NCBI GenBank assembly: GCA_008973525.1
Contig: WACJ01000072.1
Coordinates: 1,178,001 to 1,242,000, forward strand
DNA length: 64,000 nucleotides
Direction of reading: 5' to 3'
From: Stenopsyche tienmushanensis
Lineage: Eukaryota; Arthropoda; Insecta; Trichoptera; Stenopsychidae
Part shown: positions 23,966 through 35,994 of the stretch, one piece after another
Layout: the number at the start of each line of letters is the position of its first letter
How positions within the stretch are numbered: the stretch's first letter is position 1
Translations under genes and position numbers: made by a program
The notes under the pieces: model-generated
What the model was told of the DNA's origin: nothing
What the model saw: the letters and a program-made list of their open reading frames with translations, nothing else
The model's database searches: none

Positions 23966-24790
23966 TAGGATGTCCCATAAGTAACAATAATTTGTAGTAC
24001 ATCAAAATTTATTGAATAATTTATGATCCATTCTGTTCTATTACCTTTCTCCATCTCTCCGGAAGCTTCATAATGCCTTTTTTGCCAAAATTTCCCAGGT
24101 TTGTTGGCAAAATATTGATCTAGGTACATTTTTATATCATTTTTTGAATTAAAATTTTTACCACGTAAAGAATTTTTCAATGAAAGAAATAAATGATATT
24201 CTGAAGGGACAATGTCCGGAGAGTATGGAGGATCAGGCAAAACATCCCAGTCAAATGATAATAATTTATTTCTGACGAACAAAGACACATGAGGCCTGGC
24301 GTTATCGTCTAGTTGGAAACAATATTTTGTTGAATTGATCGTTTCACCATGCTGAAGTAGCTCATAATAAACTACCCTTTTCCAGTCCCACCAAATGCAT
24401 AGCAAAACTTTGTTTGGATATAGGCTAGGTTTAGCTACAGTTAAAGCTTCTGTACCCTCTGTCCAAGACCGCCTACGTTGGATATTTTCATAGAGTATCC
24501 AACTTTCATCTCCAGTGACAAGTCTCTTCATAAAAGGTTGGCTATTATATCGTTGGAGAAGAAGATCGCATGTTGAAATACGCTAAGTTTATTTGAGTCA
24601 GTCAGTTCATGAGGAAGCCTCACATCTGAACGATTGATGTAGCCCAATTTTGTTAGATGATTATGGACGGATGTCCATGGAATTTCTAACTTGTTAGCTA
24701 TTTCGCGAACAGTATATCGTGAGTTTTCTTCAACCATGGCTATGATTAGATCTGTGTTTATTTGCGAAAGAAACTTATGGAACAACCTAA
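23966..24790 (-). pseudogene. mariner element M2 with both ends; transposase broken
   Basis: A TIR-bounded copy of about 825 bp (TTAGG.TGTCCCATAAGT at both ends, TA flanks). On the minus strand the first frame (24785-24528) reads from the TIR into a helix-turn-helix, LIIAMVEEN...TVREIANKLEI, then LPHELTDSNKL. A frameshift leads to the second frame (24531-23965) with VTGDESWILY (first D), WWDWKRVVYYELLQHGETI, DNARPHVS (second D) and PDIVPSEYHLF. The third acidic residue of DD34D is E here. About 20 residues before DNARPH are deleted, and the inner 25 bp of the right TIR are lost. The N-terminal first HTH of normal mariner transposase is absent. Confidence 0.85.
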
Positions 24791-25899
24791 TATGTAAATG
24801 CCTAAGACGTTGAATATTGCATCATAAAAACGTTCGACTCAAAATAAACCGCCCATATATTAACAGAATTCTCAAAATATTTCCTTGAAAATTTCAACTT
24901 TATTTTGTCCCTGTACGCTACAAAATTAGACCGAATATCACCGTATTGAGGATCGGCGAGAGTCCTTAGAATGGTCGTTGATGGTCTTAGGTGAAGGCAT
25001 TTGTATAAAATATTCTTCCCACGGATTACGAGAGGACTAAGTGTCTTTTTGTCTTACACCCAAATTTCCTGTGTTTCATGTGTCTGACACCCACGTAAGC
25101 CTCTTCATTGTTCCGAGACCCGGGCTATAACTTTTTCAGCTTATCGGTAATTCTAGTCCTAGATCTGAGAGATCCTTTATAAATGTTAAATAGTCTATCC
25201 CTGGATCCTTGTACAAAGTAATCAGATTTCGTTTCGTCGTCGACACATGAATAATAAATGGCTCGTGGTTTCCAGATTAGGTATTGCATGTGACAGCTGG
25301 ATTTTAATTAAAATTCAATTATAGTGCCAAAGTGTGTGTAGAGCAAAAATAAATAGGGAAAAATTTATATATATATATATATATATAAATTATATTTGGG
25401 GGAATGTTTAATGGGCCGTTTTATAAATGCTTTTCAGTTTGATTGACGTTGTCGCTTGAATAATTGATGTAAAACTTTACTGATCGACTTTGACATATTA
25501 AATTTTTAACGCACGGTATCCTTGTGCAAAGTTTTTCAATCAGGAAAACAATAAAAATTAATTTAAATTCAACGTAACAGATGGGGAATCGCATTTGATT
25601 ATAGATTAGCATAAAAGTGCCAAAAACTTTTTTTGCCCGAAAGAAAACACGGTATAATTTCATTAAAATGTTTTCTCATCCAATTTACGATTGCATTCGG
25701 GATAAATTTAAGTTTCTCTTTGAGAGCTCCTTTAGTTTTATAACATTTGATAATAGAAATATCATAATCGATTGAAATCATAGTGTATCCAATCAGATGT
25801 ATCCAAAAAGATTTTAGTTTTTTAAATGAATGAAAGATTTTAATGCCTCTGTCACAAAACTCCGCTAAAAAGTCTAATTATCTTATGTATAAACATTAA
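24791..25899. other. Gene-free stretch with a short (AT)n tract
   Basis: AT dinucleotide run at about 25367-25386. The open frames at 25421-25781 (minus) are AT-rich with no domain. Nothing else recognised. Confidence 0.4.
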
Positions 25900-26210
25900 T
25901 CTATGTTTGTTCGTATGTAATGGGCTGTCCTACCGTTCATCCGATTGCGATAAAACTATGTCAACTTATTGTTTATACTTGCGGGAATAACATAGGCGTA
26001 GTAAAAATGTTGTATGGATACACCATGTTGGCGCATATTGGTCTGGTGAAATGAAGTTTGGGATGCGCGCGCAATACGGTGGTTAAGACAGTCGAATCCC
26101 AGCTCTTTGGATCGCGCTACACGTGACCTGAAGCAATTAACCACGTACTGCGTTTCTTTTCAAATAATTATTAAGCGCTTATGGCATTGCGACGCATGCC
26201 ATACGGCTAA
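25900..26210 (+). mobile_element. Helitron-like element, near complete
   Basis: A single B-type 5' segment starting near TC at 25900, shared interior blocks (CACCATGTTGGCGCATATTG, CGCTACACGTGACCTGAAGC) and the 3' hairpin GGCATTGCGACGCATGCC. It ends near CTAA (26207-26210). No coding capacity. Confidence 0.65.
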
Positions 26211-26929
26211 CCGGTTTTAATAAATAGCATAAATTAAAATTGGTTTTAAGAAAGGAGTATAACAAACAATAATGAGTATTATCATATACATATGTTCTCA
26301 TTTAACTGAAGCTGAATTTCTAAAAAAACTTAGGAATCATATTAAAGGGCATTATTAAAAACTCAGACGATACAAATATTTTAAGCATTTTGATATAATA
26401 TGAGTACTATCTTAAAAAACAAGCAACCCTTCTATAGTGTCGAGATAGGGACCACGCTATAGAAAGCTAAGCACCCATATAAAATTTGGGGTTGTGTTTT
26501 TTCAGTTGTATTTTGGGATTTAAAAGAAATCAACAATTCAAAAAAAATCTATTTTTGTATTTGAAATGACCTTGTACGCGTTTAGTTGGTTTTATTAATT
26601 TTTTCTCCACATTTCATACGTTTCAAAATTTGAGCTTTTTGTTCTAACAAAATATTATACTTTTCTTTTTCAGTCTTTCTTTGGATCTATTAGACGTGTA
26701 TTAAAAAATGTGTAAAAAACGTTAAGCGTTACAGAATACGCCATACAAAGGACGCTATAGGAAAAAACTCTATAGGAGGATTGACTTATTGATAAAAAGC
26801 AATTTGGCGAAGAGAAGAAAATGTCTTTTATTATTAGTGAAATACATAATGGGTTCAATTTACTTTTTTTTAGTAATAAAAAAAACTGCCAAGAGCTGCT
26901 TATTAATACCATGCAATTATTTAAAATTA

Positions 26930-27346
26930 TCTTCTAATATATAAAACATATTTTTTCTTTATTCGTATGTAATGCGCTGCCATACCGTTCATCAGATTGC
27001 AATAAAACTTTGTTCACTTATTGCTAAGGATTGCGCGAGTAACATTGGTAGTCTGGTATATAAAAACGAATGTTTGTTTGTCCGTATTTAATGCGCTTTC
27101 ATACCGTTCATTCGATTGCGATAAAACTTTGTCAACTTACTGTTTACACTTGTGGAATTAACATAAGCATAGTAAAAATATTGTATGAATACACCATGTT
27201 GGCGCATATTGGTCGCATATGCTTTTGGATCCCAGCTCTTCGGCTCGCGCTACACGTGACTTGAAGCAATACACCACGTACTGAGTTTCTTTTCAAATAA
27301 TAATTAAGCCCTTGTGGCATTGCAACGCATGCCGGGTATTCGCTAG
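26930..27346 (+). mobile_element. Complete Helitron-like element with dimeric 5' end
   Basis: TC at 26930 after an A, CTAG at 27343-27346 before a T. It carries segment A (GTTCATCAGATTGC; GCGCGAGTAACATTGG), then segment B (GTTCATTCGATTGCGATAA; CTTGTGGAATTAACATAAGC), the common interior and the 3' hairpin GGCATTGCAACGCATGCC. This 417 bp copy is the best template for the dimeric form. The region between 26210 and 26930 holds nothing recognised. Confidence 0.75.
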
Positions 27347-27744
27347 TTTATAATAAAATATTGCATTTATTGTTGTTTCAAAATGAACGACATGGTCGGA
27401 CTTAGGGGTCAGTTTGGTTACTATTATAAATTGGGTTGTTAAATTTGAATTTAAAAAATCACATTTTTCAAAAGCAACCTCAGGAATTATTTTCCCAGTT
27501 CTATTTCTGGCAACAACTGGATTAGAGCTCCATTTAACAGGGAAGTCACAGCTAATAAATACTTATCTACGCATGAACAGGACGTTCTCGTAGGATTATC
27601 ATGCGATACGTCTATGAAATTACAATTCAACAAAACGGAACTGACAAGCTTTTGGTGATTACACTGCATTTGCAAATAAAGCACTCCAACATTCGATTCA
27701 ATTTTCTACAACATATTTATGTAGATCTCAAAAATTCAGGTTTA

Positions 27745-27831
27745 TGACAAAAATTTTGTTCAAGAGGGGGTCCGCGAAGAAAATTTTGTTCAAGAGAGGG
27801 TCCGCGGACTATATAAGTTTAAGAAGCGCTG
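27745..27831 (-). mobile_element. hAT-type MITE end with 29-bp internal duplication
   Basis: The right edge, read on the minus strand, is CAGCGCTTCTTAAACTTATA followed by TAGTCCGCGGACCC, matching the left end of the element at 1500-1736. Just inside, an AAATTTTGTTCAAGAG...GGTCCGCG unit occurs twice in tandem. The other end is not found. A 66-codon minus frame at 27487-27684 next to it has no identified domain. Confidence 0.5.
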
Positions 27832-28214
27832 GTCTAGAGTATGTATTTTTAGAGTGTTTCCGTATTTTTGATACGTTTTTGATTAGCAAATTTTGACAAT
27901 TTCATCTAGCACTACCCAATGATGTTTTTAAATGAAAATAATTCAGGGTTCATATTATTTTATTTCGACTGTAAGTGTAAGGACTAATCCTGATGAATCA
28001 AAAAGTTTGCTAAAGTGAAACATCAATCATCATATGGATGAGGCATGTATCCTTCCCCCAGTGAAAATACTCAGTTTTGAATTATTTGTGGATATAAATC
28101 AGGATGGGTTGTCAGCGTCCGTTGTTTCTGACACGTGTAATATCTAGTAATATGTGTATGCTTCGAAGCATTCGTCAGTCATGGAAAACCCTCAATCCTT
28201 TCGGAAGCCATCCA

Positions 28215-28435
28215 TGCGATTAAACCGAAGCGACTATTGCATTCGATTCTATCTCACTGCGAATATATCCCTCGGGAATAGATAGTGTGGCAGTGCTTAC
28301 AGCGTCTGGACCAGCCGTCACCAACCAACGATCCCATACCACATTATCCCCGTTCTGGGTATCCGACAACCGAACGCATATTATACGAACTTTCATTATC
28401 TCGTCTGAATTGCATTCAATTTCATGATTATTGAC
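28215..28435 (-). other. Unexplained small open frame of normal protein-like composition
   Basis: On the minus strand a frame of about 70 codons (ATG near 28397, 57 codons from there to TAA) has mixed amino-acid composition, unlike the lysine/phenylalanine/isoleucine-rich frames elsewhere. It includes a VWDRWLVTAGPDAVSTATL stretch. A GTAAGC donor-like site lies inside it, after GPDA. No transposon signature or repeat partner is present. It could be a host exon on the minus strand, an old transposon piece or chance. I do not recognise it. Confidence 0.25.
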
Positions 28436-28899
28436 TTAGTTGTACTGTAAATTTCGAATTTAATCGGACTGGTAGTTGGTTGAGAAAACATCGTATCAAA
28501 TTTCATCCAGTAAAATAACCACGAATGTCTATTTAAACATATATCGTCAGTATGTTGTACTAAATATAATCAAATTTTATAAATTTCATTAGACTCTCGT
28601 GTGCATTTCCGTAGGAACGTTTGAATAGTAAAAATAAATCATTGTTGACCGCAGCATTTACATTTCTTTGAAATACGAAAGGAATTTCTTAAACGAAAGT
28701 AATTTCTGTAGGGTGCGGCAGGAAAACTACTTTATTTTAAAAGTAAATAACATAAAGAGTATATGAGATATCAGTTTATTTCTTTTAACATCTTATAGAA
28801 AAATATTTAAAAATTTTATTCATTCTATTTTAAAAAATGTATTATTAAGATACATTAAGATTGTCGAGTTTTAAAGCCTCCAATGGCATACAAACGTAA

Positions 28900-28990
28900 T
28901 GGCGCTGTTAACCTTTCCTTTACTATGGTGTATTTACTACACTGAGTCGAGTTGTAGTAAAGTTGTAATAATGGGAATTTTTACAACATT
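28900..28990 (-). mobile_element. hAT-related terminal fragment, family H
   Basis: TAACCTTTCC...GGTGTATTTACTACAC is the reverse complement of the right edge of family H seen at 33.3, 37.3, 53.5 and 58.9 kb. Only the end is present. Confidence 0.45.
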
Positions 28991-29079
28991 ACTACATTGA
29001 GTCTCAATATACATACTATCTGTATTGATATATATATATATATATTATCGAATATTGATATGAAATACAATATAATAAA

Positions 29080-29668
29080 TACACTTGGGTCTTTTTTTAT
29101 GCGAATCTTTTTTATGCGATTTTCAAAAATAATGGAATCCATCCATCATTTTTCTGTAGAGGACAAAGCTTTTTTTGTGCGAATGCGCATAAAAAAATCT
29201 AAAATTAAGTACAAATTACAAACGTTAAAGTGTCTCCAGTGTCTTGATAAGAAACTGACAATTTTGGATTACTTGGCGAATGGACTAAATCCGAGCGAGA
29301 TATGCAAATCTCTCAACTTGGGATAATCGACCATAAGAACAATCAATAAAATGAAGTCGCCATCAGAAAATCAGTCATCAATGGCAAAAAATTAAGCTCA
29401 AAATTTACATCGTATTCAAGAGATTTATTGGAAAGAAACAGGAAAAACACTTATAATTTGTACTGTTTTTATTTGTATAGTTTTTTTATAAATCTTTTTT
29501 ATGCGATTTTTGGTACATTCTATCACATCGATTTGAAGATATGCGGTTTTTAAAAATAATGGAACTTATCCCTCAACTTTCTACGTAGTTCAAGTCTATT
29601 TTTATACGATTTTTTTATATGCGACTCCGCGTAGAACGTATCTATAGCATAAAAACAGACGCAAGTAT
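29080..29668 (+). pseudogene. pogo/Tigger-type element with transposase N-terminal HTH, broken
   Basis: Ends TACACTTGGGTCTTTTTTTA and (reverse) TACTTGCGTCTGTTTTTA, flanked by TA. Starting near 29220 the frame reads LQCLDKKLTILDYLANG and LNPSEICKSLNLG, then a TAA stop, then STIRTINKMKS and further to a stop. This is the CENP-B/pogo N-terminal helix-turn-helix (motif pattern K..ILD.L..G....I...L..G.STI..I). The catalytic DDE domain is missing, so this is an internally deleted derivative with one further stop. Confidence 0.6.
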
Positions 29669-29784
29669 ACGTGGTTTTAGAATGTTATATGGCGTACTAA
29701 ATACATAGCATTGTAAGGGTATGACAAATTCACAGTGACATCTTATGTGTTGGTGCAGAACCATTGCGTCTAAAATAATGTATT

Positions 29785-30028
29785 TTTCTCTTGCACCGTT
29801 GTCGGTTCTGTGGTGATGCGCAGGAGGTGAGGGTCGTTGAATAGCTTTGGCTGCGGGATGACGTCCTTCTGAGAGAATTTATATTCGTATCCGTTCATCT
29901 TCATACCACCGCTCGGCTCTAACACGACCCGATAACAAAACGAACCCGTGTGCAAGCGTCTCAGCGAACAGATGGGAGCGAGGAGTAGTCTGAGCACTCT
30001 GCCTTGAGAGTGCCCCCGCTCCACGTTA
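29785..30028 (+). mobile_element. LTR-like repeat, family A (copy 4, with deletion)
   Basis: Landmarks GCACCGTTGTCGGTT, GCGCAGGAGG, TTGGCTGCGGGA and a GC-rich right part (ACGACCCGATAAC...GAACCCGTGTGCAAGCGT). The AATAAA-containing centre is deleted. An 84-codon minus frame here is antisense to the repeat and not called. Confidence 0.5.
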
Positions 30029-30826
30029 TAAATATTTTCGATTTATTTATTTTCAAAATTATTTCGACACTACGCAATCGGGGAGATCCTCCTCATGTAG
30101 AACGCAAAATTGCGGCTATTGAACCTCCAGGTATTTTTATCTGCACACCACTGGTTTTCCTAAAGCCAACTACCCTTAAATAATTGATTTCGATTAAATG
30201 AGCGCCATTTCATTGTTCTTGTTTCAAATAAGGAAGTTTTCCTGTCGCACCATGAATTAGAACAATTTTGGATGAACAATGAATAGTTGTTTTATTCCAG
30301 TATTCAAGTATTTTTTAAACATATCGATTGAATTAATATTATTATACCCAAGGAGTAGTATTTTTTCCCTTGAAAATTGTATAAGTTAATGGAGTTTTCT
30401 ATTATTTTTATTATGAGACGTCATTAAAACCGTTGAGAGCTTTTATGACTCGGATGTCAATAATGTACACCGTGGTCCAATAAAGTTTCCGATCCCTGGT
30501 GTCGCCGTTGTGGAATTACGTGACTTGTTTTTTTAAGCCCACTGACAGTCAGGAGCGTCCTGTTTATATATTTCCATCATAAATTCCGCATAATATTCCT
30601 TGGAATTTGTCAAATGGAGTTGTTTCGCTGTTTGCGTCCTGAAACGATATATCAGCGATATTATTTCCAGCATAATGGCAACACGTATTTTAATGCGATA
30701 CCTAATGTTGCATGAAACACAAGAACATTTAATTAGACGTCCTATAAATCAACTCTGTTCCAGGGAGGCTTCCTACAACTTCCGAGAACTTAATGTTCAT
30801 TATGGGATATGGGGAAGTAGTTTTTA
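30029..30826. other. Gene-free stretch
   Basis: No exon or repeat copy recognised. The 75-codon plus frame at 30600-30827 has no known domain. Confidence 0.35.
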
Positions 30827-31175
30827 ATGCATTCTTGATGAAGAAGTATGCTGTTGAGAAAATAATGATTGCGTTGTGGAGGTGCTTAACGAATCATTTT
30901 TCAAAAAGATTACCCTCAAAACAACCTATTAAATTTAATTTGCATATTGTATGACCAATTGTTGTGATGTCTTAACGTGCAAAATCCTCTAAATATTAAT
31001 ATTATGAATTTTTACAATTAATTGGATAAATTGGTAGATAGATTGATGAAGAAGTATGCCATGGAGAAAATAATGGCTGCGTTATGGAGGCACTTAATGA
31101 GCCATTTTTCAAAAAGATTACTTCTGACGCTGGCTATAAAATTTAATTTGAATACCATATGAACAAATATTTTTC
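30827..31175 (+). repeat. Direct duplication carrying two similar 39-codon frames
   Basis: About 120 bp at 30835-30955 is repeated at 31043-31163 with no indel. Each copy has an ATG frame of equal length (30838-30954 and 31046-31162) reading MKKYA(V/M)EKIM(I/A)ALWR and then HFSKRL. Most base differences change the amino acid and few are silent, so I see no sign of selection on the peptide. A local DNA duplication is the safer call. Confidence 0.6.
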
Positions 31176-32033
31176 ATATTTTCTCTGTACTCTTTATCGT
31201 CAATCAGCTTAAATCAGAATAATTGATATAGTTTTAGAGAGGAGAATTCATTAATATTTTCCAGGTTAATTAAGGTATTTGACTTCCTTTGAGCTATAGT
31301 CTTTGGCTTATAAAATATGTACAGAATTCTATTGTCATACTATTGTATGCGCAATTCAATCATTACTCAAATTAATTTTGAATTGAAATAAAAGTATACG
31401 TTTATAATTTTAATATAAAATCATAGAAAATTTGGTTCCAATACTTTTAATTTATCTTGAGTGATTAATTATTAGTAGTAAGTTTGCATAAAAAAAACAC
31501 TTTATAATGGATATGCTGCGGAACATTATATTATTTGTATGTGCGTTTTCAATTCTAAAAATACCATAAAACAAGAATAAACAAACAATATCAGATTCCA
31601 TCGACTATAAGTCGAAATCCATCATGAAAGTTTCTAAGCCAAGAGCTAATCCTTCTTGAGTTTATCCTGTTAGAAACCTGTCTAGATCTCCATCATGTCT
31701 AATTCTCTAACAAGGTTCATCTAATCAAAATCGTATCGAATCACTTTCAAGACGATGCAAAATTGCAAATGGCATTGTGTAATAATTATCCAAAAAATAA
31801 TCAATACATTATTAAACCTGTTACATATTAAGGACATAATATGCAAGGCATATAAAATACAATTATTCATATGTATTTCCACATTCATAATTATATAAGA
31901 TTTATAAATTGAACTTAAAATTCTATAATATCAATAAATCTATTAAAAATTGCATTCCATTCTGTGACATTTGCAAATTAGAATAGAGTAAAAGCTTTAG
32001 TACGTCGTTTCTAATAAAACGTTAATTATATAT
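31176..32033. other. Gene-free AT-rich stretch
   Basis: Nothing recognised. Confidence 0.4.
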
Positions 32034-32743
32034 ACTCAAACTTCTTTTTATGCGACTTTTTTTGTGCGTTTTCGAAGTTATGCGGTTTTTTTAAAATCAT
32101 TTTTTTCTTTCTTTAAATTTCATAAAGAGAACGTATCGAGATATTTCGGATAAAATAGGAAATAAATCATCGACAATAACCGAAATTTTGAAAAAAGTTA
32201 CAATTTGTGACCGTGTAAATCATATTGTATCTGCTATCGCTGAATATACGACTATACTCTTTATTCTAGTTTAGAATTTTGATAAAAATTATTTCGAAGA
32301 ATTTTGATAGAAATGATTTTTTAACTATTTAAAAAAAATTAAAACTGTGACAAAATAAAGCCAAAAAATTACTTGACTGAATTTTTATTTAAACTAGACT
32401 ATAGTGACATTTTTAATAATTTTGAATTATATTTTCTGGAAAGAGTAAATCTACACAGAACAATGACGACATTGACACTGGGTATACTATTTCTTGTCAG
32501 ACATCCCAAAAATTTTACTAATGATGCAAGACGTCCTTAAAATGTTATCAAAAATCTAATTTTTTATATTTTTTTTGTGCGATTTTGTATATATTTTATA
32601 TAGCTGTTTCAAAGTTACACAGTTTTTAAGATCCATGGAACGCATCTTCACTTTTAATATCATAAGTCATAATTTTTTTTGTGCGCTTTCCTTTCGTGCG
32701 ATTTTCTGCGAAACGCATCTACCGCACAAAAAAGGTTTAAGTG
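32034..32743 (-). mobile_element. TIR element family P (copy 2)
   Basis: Inverted copy of the element at 20.9 kb. It starts CTCAAACTTCTTTTTATGCG and ends CGCACAAAAAAGGTTTAAGTG-like. The repeated TTTTTTGTGCG words lie inside both ends. About 710 bp, non-coding. Confidence 0.55.
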
Positions 32744-33039
32744 TATATGTTTTTCATAATAAATCTAAATTCAAATAATTTTGGTTTTATTGTATTAGTT
32801 ATATTATTATATGTGCCAAAATTTCGATCCCGGGATTTCGGGATTGTATCAAACCGTCCCGGAATCTCGAGATTTTCAATATTTAAAGAAATTACATTGA
32901 TAAATTTGATAAAAAAATTAATAATAAGTCCATTTGTTTAACATAAAAAAATAGCTTGAAGGGGAAAGAATTTTATTTATTTAAGAAAAGATAAAAATAT
33001 AATTCAAAAATTGATAAATAAATCACTAAAATTCAAATA

Positions 33040-33330
33040 TTATTTTGAAAATATGCCCACATTTTCGTATAACACCATCAATGTGACTGATAAAATTCCT
33101 TTCTGCTGAGACACGGACTAAAACTCGCAAAATTCCCGATTTCCCGACAAATTATTTATTTCCGTCGCTGCAGATAAATACTTATATACTATTATCCTTT
33201 GATGTGATTTGTAATTATTTTACGGAGGAACACAAAAATTCTGAACCCCGTATCTATTATATTTCATATCGATATTCCCATTATTAGAGTCGAAGTGTAG
33301 TAAATACATCACCGGTAGGGAAAGGTTAGA
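33040..33330 (+). mobile_element. hAT-related terminal region, family H (copy 1)
   Basis: Shares about 280 bp with 37.06-37.34, 53.27-53.53 and 58.70-58.91 kb: GCAAAATTCCCGATTTCCCG, TTATTTATTTCCGTCG, CATATCGATATTCCCATTA and the edge CATCACCGGTAGGGAAAGGT. At 37.1 kb this region adjoins hAT transposase remnants, hence the class. Upstream at 32820-32880 are CCCGGGATTTCGGGATTG words also seen near the 53.6 kb copy, probably part of the same element. Confidence 0.5.
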
Positions 33331-35030
33331 CGAGCGCTTCGTGGGATTACGTTTACTAATGCCGGGATTCGCGAGCATCTCAAACTGTTCCGGATCCCAG
33401 GATTGGACTCCGTTTATTTGTTATTAAATAATAAATCATCCATAAGCGCATGAAACTTTTGGAGGAATGGATGACTTTTGTGTGAAGATCTTCGATTCCA
33501 AAAAATAGTCGATCATGGATGAATTTTTGAAAATATTTGTTCACGCCCTTGTTAAAATATTATGTTGAAATTCTCGTTTGAATTTGATCATTGGTATGAA
33601 AGCGCCGTAGAACGTTATCGCTGGATTCTTGTGCGTCGTTCCATATATTAGCTTTCAGACGATTGAAATAAGTCATATACCCGAAACCAAAACTGAGTTT
33701 ATATAGTTGACTCAAAGCTTCCTTCGAAACAATTTGAATAATTCATAAGACAATTTAACGCTTAGTTTGATTCGTCCGACATGACATGGCGAACGCACAG
33801 GCTCAATCAGTTGATTTATTGAAATGTGTAATTCAACTTGCTCGAGAAGAATCGCGTTATCTCCGATAGAAAATTTTAAATTAGTTTTCCATTATCGAAT
33901 CTTATTTTCGAGTAGACTTAGTTGTGCAAAAAAATGAGACTTTTCCCGTTCGGCGCTCGTTTGTGAGCGAAATGGCTTTGTTCGGATGATTGAATCGGAC
34001 AATTTGAGTTCATAGCGAAAAAGAACGGCCAGTTTGCTTGTAAACCGTTTATAATCGGTATTTTTGAAAAACTTTCTTTTCTTTTGAGCGGAGAATAAAA
34101 GGGCTCTTTACTAGAAATATCTCATTGTTGTCTTTGACCCTCGACGAGATCTTTTATATGGTCTAGAAAATTGGATCTCTCCGGAGAGAGACTTTTTGCT
34201 TATCGCGTGTCTCTTTGTGGAGCAAATGTTAATAATATTTTTTTCTATTATGTTGATTAATATACAGCTCAACTATTCGATTAAATATTCCATAATAGAA
34301 ACAGTGGGAGTCACTGAGTTCTTGCCATACAAAAAACCCCAAACATAACCGCATGAGTCACGAGGGGTTGATCATTTGGCGAAGCCCCCGCCTGAGAACT
34401 TCGCTAATGTTCGCAAGTTTCTGTTGATCTAAAGAGGGTGAGATGATAGCGAAATTGAATAACCTCACCCTCACTCAGGGTAGGGATTCAAATATATTTA
34501 TTCCCTCTTCGAGTGTGGCCGTATGCTATGCGTTTTTGGGGGGTTGGAAGAGGCGAATTAGAGGAGAATGGTATTTCAGCCGGCCATCGGTCAACGTCAA
34601 CGACGATGCTCACCATGGCAGAAAAAGTAAATTGTTTGGGCGGATAATGGCAGATGTAACTTCAAGTATGAAATTTTATGAGTGGAATCGCTGTTTCTCA
34701 AATTGCGGATGGCGTAGAGCTATTTTGTGGAGTCATAATTCACGGGCCATATAAAAGATTACTTTTAGGTTTGTCCAAATTTTAACGGTCGACCCTTGTA
34801 CAAATAGTGCGCTTGACATTGTACTAAAGCCGACGTATCGCAATTAATATTGTAGGATTTATTTTTATTCCTATAAAAACATAGGGTCAAATTTCATTGA
34901 ATTCGATTTTCGTAATTGGTATGATTTCGTCCAGCGCAACAGATCTTTACCGGGAATTAGGAATTCTAAAGTCCCGGGACTCGAGCCTTTTATTTTCTCT
35001 TAATTTATGTACAGATTTTTTTACGTTGTC
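33331..35030. other. Gene-free stretch with a mixed-composition island at about 34.3-34.8 kb
   Basis: The island (34300-34800) holds a 103-codon plus frame, 34443-34754, with balanced amino-acid composition but no domain I know and no splice-site support. It matches no repeat in the window. Possible regulatory or single-copy DNA. The part at 34900-35030 carries GTCCCGGGACTCGAG, similar to words near 32.85 kb. Confidence 0.3.
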
Positions 35031-35925
35031 CCATAAGTTTCTTTCGCAAATTAACACAGATCTAATCATAGCCATGGTTGAAGAAAACCCGCGATATACT
35101 GTTCGCGAAATAGCTAACAAGTTTGAAATTCTACGTACATCCGTCCATAATCATCTGACAAAATTGGGCTACATCAATCTTTAGATGTGTGGCTTCGTTA
35201 TGAACTGACTGACTTAAATAATCTTCAGCGTATTTCAACATGCGATCTCCTTCTCCAACGACATAATAGCCAACCTTTTTTGAAGAGACTTATCATTGGA
35301 GATGAAAGTTGGATTCTCTATGAGAATATCCAACGTAAACGGTTTTGGAAAGTGTAACTAAACCAGGCCTACATCCAAAAAAAGGTTTGCTGTGCATTTG
35401 GTGGGACTGGAAGGGGGTAGTTTATTATGAGCTACTTCAGCAAGATGAAACGATCAATTCAACAAAATATTGTTTCCAAATAGACAATCTAAAGGATGCA
35501 ATTGCCAGAAAACGGCCAGAATTAGCGAACAGACGAGGCGTTGTTTTTCATCACGATAACGCCAGGCCTCATGTGTCTTTGCTCGTCAGAAATAATTTAT
35601 TATCATTTGACTGGGATGTTTTACCTCATCCTCCATACTTTCCGGACATCTCTCCCTCAGATTATTATTTATTTCTTTCATTGAAAAATTCTTTACTTGG
35701 TAAAAATTTGAATTCGAACAATGATATAAAAATGTACCTCGATCAATATTTTGCCAACAAACCTGAGAAATTTTGGCAAAAAGGCATTATGAGGCTTCCA
35801 GAGAGATGAAGAAATGTAATAGAACGGAATGGATCATATATTGTTCAATAAATTTTGATGCAATACAAATTATTATTTATTTTTTTCTTAATATGAAAAC
35901 GAAAGAAACTTATGGGACACCGTAA
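35031..35925 (+). pseudogene. mariner element M3, longest copy, broken transposase
   Basis: TIRs TTACGTTGTCCCATAAGTTT and (reverse) TTACGGTGTCCCATAAGTTT, TA flanks, 895 bp. The HTH frame from inside the left TIR (NTDLIIAMVEENPRYTVREI, then TSVHNHLTKLGYI) ends in a stop near 35184 after a small deletion. RLIIGDESWILYENI follows, and a deletion removes part of the WTKGTEALTV segment. The frame 35345-35809 then has WWDWKGVVYYELLQQDETI, HHDNARPHVS and SPSDYYLFLSL. The spacing from the D of HHDN to the D of PSDY is 34 residues, so this is DD34D, true mariner. The final ten or so codons are disrupted. Confidence 0.88.
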
Positions 35926-35994
35926 TATAAGTTAAAATCATTTTCGTAGTCACTTTCTTCAGTGTTTTGTTCATCTTCATTGGAATAATCTAAA

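Noticed and set aside
34897..35184. Open frame start upstream of mariner M3
   Set aside because: The first 45 codons are non-transposon flanking DNA that happens to be in frame with the HTH. The element starts at the TIR, 35031.
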